DNA from: Prescottella defluvii
Lineage (GTDB): Bacteria > Actinomycetota > Actinomycetes > Mycobacteriales > Mycobacteriaceae
Direction: 5' to 3'
DNA length: 64,000 bases
Assembly: GCF_000738775.1 (NCBI RefSeq)
Contig: NZ_JPOC01000003.1
Span: 1 to 64,000 of the forward strand
Numbering within the stretch: the stretch's first letter is position 1; every line of letters starts with the position of its first letter. Both the position numbers and the translations under genes were made by a program. The notes beneath the pieces are model-generated. The model saw nothing but the letters and a program-made list of their open reading frames with translations, was not told the DNA's origin and ran no database searches. Positions 25,876-32,740 of the stretch are shown in pieces.

Positions 25876-26993
25876 CGAATGCAGTCCCGACGATCTTCAA
25901 AGGCTTGGCCGGCGTCGTCGTCGACACCACCGCGATCTCCAAGGTCGTGCCCGAGACCAATTCCCTGACCTACCGCGGCTACGCGGTCCAGGATCTCGCG
26001 GCGAACTGCAGCTTCGAGCAGGTCGCGTACCTCCTGTGGAACGGTGAGCTGCCCACCGACGCGCAGCTGGAACTGTTCTGTCAGCGTGAGCGGGCCAGTC
26101 GACGGGCCGACCGGTCGCTGCTCTCGCTGGTGGCGAAGATGCCCGACAACTGCCACCCCATGGACGTGGTGCGCACCGCGATCAGCTACCTCGGCGCGGA
26201 GGACCCGGAAGAGGCCGATAACTCCCCGAAGGCCAACCGGGAGAAAGCACTTCGGATGATGGCGGTGCTGCCCACCATCATCGCCGCCGATCACCGCCGC
26301 CGGCACGGACTCGACCCGATCGCCCCGCACAGCCACCTGGGCTTCGCCGAGAACTTCCTGGGCATGTGCTTCGGTGAGATCCCCGAGCCGGAGATCGTGA
26401 AGGCGTTCGAGGTCTCGCTGATCCTGTACGCGGAACACAGCTTCAACGCCTCCACCTTCGCCGCCCGCGTCGTGACCTCGACGCTGTCCGACATCTACAG
26501 CGCCGTCACTGCTGCGATCGGCACCCTCAAGGGCCCGTTGCACGGCGGCGCCAACGAGGCGGTCATGCACGACATGATCGAGATCGGCGAGCCCGAGCGC
26601 GCCGAGGCCTGGATGAAGGACAAGCTGGCCCGCAAGGAAAAGGTCATGGGCTTCGGACACCGCGTCTACAAGAACGGCGACTCGCGCGTCCCGACGATGC
26701 GCCAGGCCTTCTACGACGTCGCCGCGAAGACCGACGGCGACAAGTGGGTCCGGATGTACGAGATCCTCGAGCGCACCATGAACGAGGCCACCGGAATCAA
26801 GCCCAACCTCGACTTCCCGACCGGCCCGGCGTACTACCTCATGGGCTTCGACATCGAGGTCTTCACGCCCATCTTCGTGATGAGCCGCATCACCGGCTGG
26901 ACCGCACACATCATCGAACAGGGCGAATCCAATGCCCTGATCCGCCCGCTCAGCGAATACACCGGCGTGCCCCAGCGCTCGGTGGTGGCCTGA
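25872..26993 (+). CDS. prpC: 2-methylcitrate synthase PrpC
   Basis: A 373-residue citrate-synthase family protein that condenses propionyl-CoA with oxaloacetate. Catalytic-site segments are seen: EHSFNASTFAARVVTST (His), GPLHGGANEAV, GFGHRVYKNGDSRV and the Asp-containing LDFPTGPAYYLMGF. Its position in prpDBC supports methylcitrate rather than citrate synthase. The operon lets the cell use propionyl-CoA from odd-chain fatty acids or sterol side chains, fitting the steroid genes further on. Confidence 0.96.
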   Translation: MTNAVPTIFKGLAGVVVDTTAISKVVPETNSLTYRGYAVQDLAANCSFEQVAYLLWNGELPTDAQLELFCQRERASRRADRSLLSLVAKMPDNCHPMDVVRTAISYLGAEDPEEADNSPKANREKALRMMAVLPTIIAADHRRRHGLDPIAPHSHLGFAENFLGMCFGEIPEPEIVKAFEVSLILYAEHSFNASTFAARVVTSTLSDIYSAVTAAIGTLKGPLHGGANEAVMHDMIEIGEPERAEAWMKDKLARKEKVMGFGHRVYKNGDSRVPTMRQAFYDVAAKTDGDKWVRMYEILERTMNEATGIKPNLDFPTGPAYYLMGFDIEVFTPIFVMSRITGWTAHIIEQGESNALIRPLSEYTGVPQRSVVA

Positions 26994-27003
26994 GCCCACG
27001 ATC

Positions 27004-27056
27004 AGCGCCCCGGGGTTTGGTCATTGGCATCACCGTCTCCTGCACCCCGGGGCGCT
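27004..27056. terminator. Bidirectional hairpin between prpC and mesD
   Basis: AGCGCCCCGGGGT (27004-27016) pairs with ACCCCGGGGCGCT (27044-27056), 13 bp with a 27-base loop, followed by TCCTTCTTCT. It lies 10 bases after the prpC stop and ~110 bases downstream of the convergent mesD stop. Confidence 0.65.
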
Positions 27057-27168
27057 TCCTTCTTCTGAATCGCTGCAGGCCATCGCCCTCGGCCTCGGTG
27101 ACCGCTTCGAGGAAGTCGGGGCCCAGGACGCCGCGGCCGACCGGAGTGCCGCCGAGGCGTCGGAGTCG

Positions 27169-28194
27169 CTAGGACAGCTCACGTCGCAGAAGTTCGGCCC
27201 CAGCAGCGAGCGCGACCATCTTGTCTCGTGCGACGCGTCGGCCCAGCGGCGCCATACCGCAATTGGTATTCGGGTAGAGCTTGTCGGAGTCAACGAACGG
27301 GAGAGCGCGGCGAAGGGTTGCGGCGACCTCGTCGGGCGTTTCGATGGTGTCGCTCGCCACATCGATCGCTCCCAGCATGACCTTCTTGCCTCGAAGCAGT
27401 TCGATCAGGTCGACAGGTACCCGCGAATTGTGACTCTCCAGCGACACGATGTCGATCGACGACTGCTGCAGCAGTGGAAACGACTCTTCGTACTGGCGCC
27501 ACTCGGCCCCGAGCGTTGCCTTCCAGTCGGTGTTGGCTTTGATGCCGTAGCCGTAACAGATGTGAACGGCAGTTTCGCAGCTCAGCCCTTCGGTCGCACG
27601 CTCGAGCGCCGCCACGCCCCAGTCTTTCAGTTCGTCGAAGAACACGTTGAACGCGGGCTCATCGATCTGGATGATGTCGACGCCGGCCGCTTCCAAGTCC
27701 TTTGCTTCTTGGTTCAGGATGATCGCGAACTCCCATGCGAGCTTTTCCCGACTCTTGTAGTGGTTGTCGTAGAGCGTGTCGATCATTGTCATTGGTCCAG
27801 GCAGGGCCCATTTGATCGGCCTGTCGGTCGCTGCTCGAAGACGCGCCGCATCGGCTGCGAACACTGACTTTTCGCGGCTCACCGCGCCGGCAACCGTCGG
27901 GACGCTCGCGTCATAGCGGTCACGAATTCGCACGGTCTCGCGCCGGTCGAAGTCAACGCCACCGAGGTGCTCGATGAACGTGGTCACGAAATGCTGACGC
28001 GTCTGTTCACCATCGCTGATGATGTCGAGCCCCGAACGGCGCTGCTCATGTGCTGCGAGCGTCTGGGCGTCGAGTTTCCCTTCGCGCAGTTCGTCGTCTC
28101 GCAACTTCCACGGCGACCAGAGCTTCTCCGGCTCCGAAAGCCACGAGGGCTTGGGCAGGCTACCGACGATCGAGGTGGGCAGGAGTGTGTTCAT
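27169..28194 (-). CDS. mesD: Short MetE-type methionine synthase, MesD-like
   Basis: A 341-residue protein covering only the catalytic C-terminal half of MetE (core-MetE). Zinc-site residues are visible in AVHICYGYG (His, Cys) and NTNCGMAPLGRR (Cys), and IIQIDEPAFNVFF holds the homocysteine-site Asp/Glu. It lacks the folate-gripping N-terminal half. The ATG at 28194 has AAAGG upstream. It lies 26 bases after mesX (DUF1852), the partner that defines MesD, reported to act with oxygen and without methyl-folate (Price et al. 2021). The methyl donor is not established. Base composition is lower in GC than its neighbours. Confidence 0.88.
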   Translation of the reverse strand: MNTLLPTSIVGSLPKPSWLSEPEKLWSPWKLRDDELREGKLDAQTLAAHEQRRSGLDIISDGEQTRQHFVTTFIEHLGGVDFDRRETVRIRDRYDASVPTVAGAVSREKSVFAADAARLRAATDRPIKWALPGPMTMIDTLYDNHYKSREKLAWEFAIILNQEAKDLEAAGVDIIQIDEPAFNVFFDELKDWGVAALERATEGLSCETAVHICYGYGIKANTDWKATLGAEWRQYEESFPLLQQSSIDIVSLESHNSRVPVDLIELLRGKKVMLGAIDVASDTIETPDEVAATLRRALPFVDSDKLYPNTNCGMAPLGRRVARDKMVALAAGAELLRRELS

Positions 28195-28220
28195 CTCTGG
28201 TACCTTTCGGTCTCGCACGG

Positions 28221-29192
28221 TCAGGCGGATTGCTTGGTAGCCCACTGTTGAAGAACAGCGCCATACGGTTTCATGAGATTCACCTCGGTGAATCTTCCCT
28301 GTGTGGTCGCGAGCCGAGTGCGCTCAACACGGTCGTAGCTCACTTGCGGAAGTGAATAGTTGCCGTTGTCGAGACTCGGCTGGTACACCTCCGACGCCGC
28401 AGTGTTCGCGTTGTAAATCTCGGGACGATAGATCTTCTGAAACGTCTCCATCGTCGCGATCGTTCCCGCGAGTGCGAGAAACGAATAGTCGTTGAGCAAG
28501 TCACCGCGGTGGTAGAAGGCCAATGGAGCGACGGACCCCTGAGGCATGAAGTAGCGCACCCTGAGCCCCATCTTCCCGAAGTACCGGTCGGTGAGCGAAT
28601 TCCCATCTGCCACATACTCCACCCCGAGAATCGGGTGGTGATTCGTGAGCCGGCGGTACGTCCTGGACGTCGAAACGCTGATGCAGATGACTGGTGGTTG
28701 CGAGAACCGTTCGCGATACTCGTCCGATTCGACAAAACGCTGAAAGACCTGCCCATGCAGATCCCCGAAGTCACTGGGGATTCCCGTCGCTTGGTGCCCC
28801 GGGAGTCGAACGCTGAAATCGTAGTCGCGAATGTATGAGGAGAAGTTGTTTCCGACGATGCCCTCCGTGCGGGAGCCCGTGGTGGTATCGACGATGTCGA
28901 CGTCGAGCACTTCGATCACCGGAAATGCGGCGTCATCCCCGGCCGACGCGAGATGCAGGTCCACCGAGACGATGTCGAGTTCGAGTGCGTAGCGGTCGCC
29001 GCGCGGATTGTCCCAGTGCACCAACTCGTTGACTCGGGTGTTCATCATCGTCACCGCGTTGCGCAGATTCTGCCGACGATTCTCGCCGCGTGCGAGATTC
29101 GCGAAGTTCGTCGTGCTGCGCGAGTTGGTCGACGGGGCGTAGTCCTCATTGAAGCGCGTAGTGTCGATGCTGAAAATGCAATCGTTCGTCAT
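28221..29192 (-). CDS. mesX: DUF1852 protein, MesX-like partner of MesD
   Basis: A 323-residue soluble protein of the DUF1852 family. Recognisable segments are NFANLARGENRRQNLRNAVT near the N-terminus, GIVGNNFSSYIRDYDFSVRLP in the middle and NANTAASEVYQPSLDNGNYS near the end. DUF1852 genes occur almost always beside short methionine synthases; the partner, named MesX, is needed for MesD activity in other bacteria. Its biochemical role, perhaps generating the methyl group with O2, is unknown. Transcription runs mesX-mesD, behind a structured leader. GC content is visibly low: 32 of 60 bases in 28381-28440. Confidence 0.9.
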   Translation of the reverse strand: MTNDCIFSIDTTRFNEDYAPSTNSRSTTNFANLARGENRRQNLRNAVTMMNTRVNELVHWDNPRGDRYALELDIVSVDLHLASAGDDAAFPVIEVLDVDIVDTTTGSRTEGIVGNNFSSYIRDYDFSVRLPGHQATGIPSDFGDLHGQVFQRFVESDEYRERFSQPPVICISVSTSRTYRRLTNHHPILGVEYVADGNSLTDRYFGKMGLRVRYFMPQGSVAPLAFYHRGDLLNDYSFLALAGTIATMETFQKIYRPEIYNANTAASEVYQPSLDNGNYSLPQVSYDRVERTRLATTQGRFTEVNLMKPYGAVLQQWATKQSA

Positions 29193-29214
29193 GCTGACCA
29201 GTTGCCCTTTTCGT

Positions 29215-29249
29215 GTGCGGTGAGTGCAGCGACGAGCGCGTCACCGCAC
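29215..29249 (-). promoter_or_regulatory. Hairpin in the mesX leader, next to the ribosome site
   Basis: Read on the minus strand, GTGCGGTGA pairs perfectly with TCACCGCAC over a 17-base loop. It ends 22 bases before the mesX ATG, just upstream of the AAAAGGG ribosome site. It could be an attenuator or part of a translational switch. I do not recognise a known riboswitch class. Confidence 0.4.
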
Positions 29250-29380
29250 GGTTCACTGCCTGAGATTTCGCAGCACTTCAACCGAATACCCGATGGTCCA
29301 GGGCCGAACTTTCAGGCCGAGAACATTCGGGAGGCGATTGTCCGAAGTGGCGTGGAAGTCAGTGTAAGTAGACCCATCGC

Positions 29381-29400
29381 CATAGCCTAATTAGCTAATG
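29381..29400. promoter_or_regulatory. Imperfect palindrome upstream of mesX, possible LysR site
   Basis: CATAGCCTAATTAGCTAATG is nearly self-complementary, with a perfect CTAATTAG core. It lies ~190 bases upstream of mesX and just after the lysR stop. LysR regulators bind such T-rich dyads, so the neighbouring LysR is the natural candidate; this is inferred from position. Confidence 0.4.
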
Positions 29401-29423
29401 CGATGGCTGGGTATAGCCGCTGA

Positions 29424-30383
29424 CTATGTCAGAAGTTCGACTCCGAACCCCGAAACGACGTCGCGCATCTCCGCCACGAATCGCTGAGCCTGGGAGGTCA
29501 AGGACACCGAGGCATGACCGATCCAACCGATCTCGATGCGCTCGTCCACGTCGAGCGGGACGGCGACGATGGACGGATCAAGATCGTCCGAGATGATGCC
29601 GGTGGAGATGGTGTACCCGCCCAGGCCGATCATGAGGTTGAAGATGGTCGCTCGATCACTGACCCGAATGTCTTGCTTCGATGAACGGGTGGAGAGGATC
29701 TCTTCTGCGAGGTAGAAGGAATTGTTCACACCCTGGTCGAACGTGAGCCGGGGCAGATCTTCGAGATCATTGAGCGTCACGCTCTTTCGCCCGGCGAGAG
29801 GGTTCGTGCGAGCGATGAAGATGTGCGGCGACGCCAGAAACAGTGGCGTGAACACCAGCCCTGCTTCGCGAATCAGCTTGTTGATCACGTTTGCGTTGAA
29901 CTCGTTGCGATAGAGCACACCGAGCTCACTTCGCAGCGTGCGGACATCCTCGATGATGTCCCATGTGCGGGTCTCTCGAAGGCTGAACGCGTACTCCGCG
30001 GCCTCGGACGCCTTCACCATGCGGGCGAAGGCGTCGACGACGAATGAATAGTGCTGAGTCGATACGGCCAGGAGTCTGCGCGAGGGCCCGCGGCCCAGAT
30101 ACCGCTGCTCCAGGAGTTCCGCTTGCTCGACCACCTGGCGCGCGTATCCGAGAAACTCCACGCCGTCTTCGGTCAGCGTCACCCCACGGGTCGAGCGAAC
30201 GAAGAGCGCACGCCCCACGCGACTTTCGAGGTCTTTCAGCGCGGTCGACAGGGTCGGTTGCGCGACGTAAAGCAGGTCCGCCGCAGCACTGATCGATCCC
30301 TCGGCGGCCACCTCCACGAAGTACCGCAACTGCTGAAGGGTGATTCCCCGCACCGTTCCCGCGATGTCCCGTGCCATAGCCAA
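29424..30383 (-). CDS. LysR family regulator next to mesXD
   Basis: A 319-residue LysR protein. The HTH spans residues ~13-72 (LQQLRYFVEVAAEGSISAAA, then VAQPTLSTALKDLE), and a two-lobed effector domain follows. Either Met1 or Met3 could be the start. It is on the same strand as and upstream of mesX, separated by a 230-base leader that contains a dyad. Control of methionine-synthase expression, with homocysteine or another sulfur/methyl metabolite as effector, is inferred from synteny only. It shares the lower GC of mesX and mesD, suggesting the three genes arrived together. Confidence 0.85.
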   Translation of the reverse strand: MAMARDIAGTVRGITLQQLRYFVEVAAEGSISAAADLLYVAQPTLSTALKDLESRVGRALFVRSTRGVTLTEDGVEFLGYARQVVEQAELLEQRYLGRGPSRRLLAVSTQHYSFVVDAFARMVKASEAAEYAFSLRETRTWDIIEDVRTLRSELGVLYRNEFNANVINKLIREAGLVFTPLFLASPHIFIARTNPLAGRKSVTLNDLEDLPRLTFDQGVNNSFYLAEEILSTRSSKQDIRVSDRATIFNLMIGLGGYTISTGIISDDLDPSIVAVPLDVDERIEIGWIGHASVSLTSQAQRFVAEMRDVVSGFGVELLT

Positions 30384-30840
30384 AACCTATCGCACCTGTA
30401 CGCCTCACCGGCGCTGCGGATGACCGGTGCGCCGTCCATGGTTGTGTCAGCGACGACCTACTCGAGGCCCCCCGACGATGACGAAACCCGCTCCGACTTT
30501 CGGTCGATCCGAGAGGCTGACCGCCACCACACAAACGCCAACCAGGATCGAGACCTCGATCGACTGTTGTCGAAATACACTGTTGTACAGTCAACTTCGG
30601 TCATCGTTAGCCTGCACTAGGCTATTCATTCTGGTAGACAGCGGGTTTGACGGATCACCACATCGACAGCTGATCGTCGCCATCCCGCGATCGGCATGGC
30701 GGTTGCGGCTTCCCCAACGACTCAGCAACGGGTTCGCCGGCGACGACCCCGGCAGGGGGAGAAATCCTGACGGGCGTCCGGTGGTCAGATCAAGTACGGC
30801 AGCACTTCTCGATGCGGAAGAAGAGTGGCGAAGGGGCGAT
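30384..30840. other. Gene-poor 457-base region upstream of lysR
   Basis: No convincing gene. A 60-codon plus-strand frame (30438-30620) opens with ATG, is acidic and polar, and lacks a ribosome site. ACTGTTGTACAGT (about 30578-30590) is a perfect 5-bp inverted repeat with a 3-base centre and could be an operator. The region borders the low-GC mesXD-lysR block and may hold decayed sequence from its insertion. Confidence 0.4.
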
Positions 30841-31398
30841 TCAGCCGGTGGGCGTGTCCAGGCGTAGCGTCCAACGGCCCGCCCGACCCTGTAGACGCGC
30901 GACACCGGTCGGCCGCACCTCGACGCGCCAGAACGCCGACGCCGGTGCTCCCAGCGCACACACCGTCGCCGCCCGCACCACAGACGGATGGGTCACCGCG
31001 ACCCAGCGTCCCGTCCGGTCGGCCAACGAGTCGAGCCAGTCCTGGACCCGGTCGAGAAGCATCGCAACGGACTCGCCTCCGTGTGGAGCGGCGTCGGGAT
31101 CCGTCAGCCACGCGGCAAGATCCGGTTCCGGGATCGCGGACATGGGCAGTCCCGCCCACGCCCCGTAATCGATCTCGCGTAGCGCGGCCTCAGGTTCCGA
31201 GACCAGACCCAAGGCCGCCGCAGTGTCTCGGGCACGACGTTCGGGGCCGGCCAGCGCATGGTCCGCGATCGGAGTGCTCATTCGTGCGAGTTCGCGTCGG
31301 CCCCTGCCGGAGAGTTCCTCGTCGGAGGGGAAGCGCGCGGACGCCAGGGCCTCGGTGGATGCGTGGGCGAGCAACAGTAGACGCAGCACGACCGACAT
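30841..31398 (-). CDS. Histidine-phosphatase-like protein with altered RHG motif
   Basis: A 185-residue member of the histidine phosphatase (phosphoglycerate mutase-like) superfamily. The usual LxRHGxT reads LLAHASTEAL, keeping the nucleophilic His but replacing Arg with Ala and Gly with Ser. The acid residue (REIDYGAWAGL) and the second His (VTHPSVVRAA) remain. The ATG at 31398 is chosen because upstream codons run into the cobalamin-riboswitch side. It is divergent from cbtBA, so a link to cobalt/cobalamin metabolism (CobC-like alpha-ribazole phosphatases belong to this superfamily) is tempting. Loss of the phosphate-binding Arg makes ordinary phosphatase activity doubtful. Confidence 0.75.
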   Translation of the reverse strand: MSVVLRLLLLAHASTEALASARFPSDEELSGRGRRELARMSTPIADHALAGPERRARDTAAALGLVSEPEAALREIDYGAWAGLPMSAIPEPDLAAWLTDPDAAPHGGESVAMLLDRVQDWLDSLADRTGRWVAVTHPSVVRAATVCALGAPASAFWRVEVRPTGVARLQGRAGRWTLRLDTPTG

Positions 31399-31449
31399 TG
31401 GACCACAGCCCGCGCGCTTCTTGACACCTGCGGCAGTCGGGTGCAACTG

Positions 31450-31560
31450 TCTCCGCGTACGCATGCGTCGTGGTGCAGGTAATCCGGTGAAATCCCGGAG
31501 CGGTCGCGCCACTGTGACCGGACTACGAGTCCGGGAGCCAGAAAACTCCCTCGGCGCATT
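31450..31560 (+). promoter_or_regulatory. Cobalamin riboswitch upstream of cbtBA
   Basis: The core matches the family closely: GGTGCAGGTAATCCGGTGAA, then GGAGCGGTCGCGCCACTGTG, and GAGTCCGGGAGCCAGAAAAC. It ends about 40 bases before the cbtB ribosome site (GAGGAGG). Boundaries are approximate. Cobalamin-riboswitch control of CbtAB cobalt transporters is well known. Confidence 0.93.
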
Positions 31561-31598
31561 ACTTTTCGATGGGACGCGACATTCCCGAGGAGGCTTTC

Positions 31599-31793
31599 AT
31601 GGCGGTTGTTCACACACCCGACCGGTCGCTGGCCGACGCTGCTCTGACCGCAGCGATCATCGCGACCGTTCTGCTCGCTTTCGTGGTGCTGTACCTGGTC
31701 GGATTCGATCAGGGCGCAGTATCCCGCAGCGGCATGTTCATGCATGAACTCATGCACGACGGCCGGCACCTGCTCGGACTCCCGTGTCACTGA
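31599..31793 (+). CDS. cbtB: CbtB family cobalt transporter subunit
   Basis: A 64-residue protein with one transmembrane helix (about residues 14-36, ALTAAIIATVLLAFVVLYLV) and the CbtB signature tail HELMHDGRHLLGLPCH, whose His and Cys residues suit metal binding. GAGGAGG precedes the ATG at 31599. It is immediately downstream of a cobalamin riboswitch and overlaps cbtA by 10 bases. Confidence 0.93.
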   Translation: MAVVHTPDRSLADAALTAAIIATVLLAFVVLYLVGFDQGAVSRSGMFMHELMHDGRHLLGLPCH

Positions 31794-32596
31794 GCGCGAC
31801 GGAACCGATGTCGCAGCGCCGGACCGAGTCCGTGGCTCTCTCCGGCAGTGTCGTTCAGCTACTACTTCGCGGCCTGCTCGCCGGACTGATCGCGGGAGTA
31901 CTCGCCGGCGCCGTCGCGTTCGTCGTCGGCGAACCGCACATCGATGCCGCGATCACGCTCGAGGAAGCGGCGGCATCCGTCGACGAGCACGAGCATGCTG
32001 AGGCCGAAGCAGACAGCGGTCACAGCCACGGCGAGGACGCGCTCGTGAGCCGAACCGGTCAGAAGGCGGGATTGTTCCTGGCGACAACCCTTGCCGGTCT
32101 CGCTCTGGGTGCGATCTACGCGGCGGTTCTGCATGTTGTCCGTCGGCACTCTGCCGCGTCCGGGTGGACACTGGCACTGGCGACGGCGGGGCTCGGGTGG
32201 CTTGCGATCGAGGCGGTGCCCTTCGTGAAATATCCGGCGAATCCGCCTGCTGTCGGCGACCCCGAAACCATCGGTCAGCGCACCTGGTTGTGGCTTGCGG
32301 CGGTGGCGCTCGGCCTCGTTGCGGTCGCGGTCGCGGTCGCGGTTCGCAAGGTGCTCGAGGCCCAGGAACTGCACACGATCCGAGCCGGGGTACCGGTGCT
32401 CGCGTTCGTGGCAGTCGTGGTCGTCGGTTGCCTGGTGCTGCCGACGATCAACGAGGTCGGTGACGACTTCCCTGCGACATTGTTGTGGGAGTTCCGAGTC
32501 TCGTCGCTGGCGGTGCAGGCAACCCTGTGGGCGGCGCTCGGCGGGGCCTTCGCGTTCTTGACCGAACGTGCAGATCGTCGTACCCCGGCGGCCTGA
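31784..32596 (+). CDS. cbtA: CbtA family cobalt transporter subunit
   Basis: A 270-residue membrane protein with about six transmembrane helices. After the first helix there is an extracytoplasmic His/Asp/Glu-rich loop (DEHEHAEAEADSGHSHGED), a likely metal-capturing segment. CbtA and CbtB form a predicted cobalt importer supplying B12 synthesis. The GTG at 31784 overlaps the cbtB end, implying coupling; an ATG at 31808 is a possible alternative. Riboswitch control shuts uptake when cobalamin is plentiful. Confidence 0.9.
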   Translation: MSLSATEPMSQRRTESVALSGSVVQLLLRGLLAGLIAGVLAGAVAFVVGEPHIDAAITLEEAAASVDEHEHAEAEADSGHSHGEDALVSRTGQKAGLFLATTLAGLALGAIYAAVLHVVRRHSAASGWTLALATAGLGWLAIEAVPFVKYPANPPAVGDPETIGQRTWLWLAAVALGLVAVAVAVAVRKVLEAQELHTIRAGVPVLAFVAVVVVGCLVLPTINEVGDDFPATLLWEFRVSSLAVQATLWAALGGAFAFLTERADRRTPAA

Positions 32597-32609
32597 GGTA
32601 ATCGGCGCT

Positions 32610-32638
32610 GGTCGTGGGCGACATCGCCGCCCACGACC
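32610..32638. terminator. Hairpin between cbtA and the convergent MFS gene
   Basis: GGTCGTGGGCG-ACATCGC-CGCCCACGACC is a perfect 11-bp stem with a 7-base loop, 14 bases after the cbtA stop. Symmetric and GC-rich, it could serve both convergent genes. Confidence 0.75.
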
Positions 32639-32740
32639 CAGCCCACGCCGAACGGTGGGCCTCGAACGTCCGCTGACCGCCAGCGGGATCCCCGTATCGA
32701 ACCTGCCGCGGATCAGCCCGTAGGGCAACTCCCCCTGGGA

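Noticed and set aside
29257-29269. Glycine-riboswitch-like GAAATCTCAGGCA in the mesX leader
   Set aside because: Only the 3' aptamer fragment is suggested; the required CCGAAGGRGCAA element and paired stems are not found upstream.
30438-30620. A 60-codon ORF as a real small protein
   Set aside because: No ribosome site, polar low-information sequence and no partner; mentioned only in the interval description.
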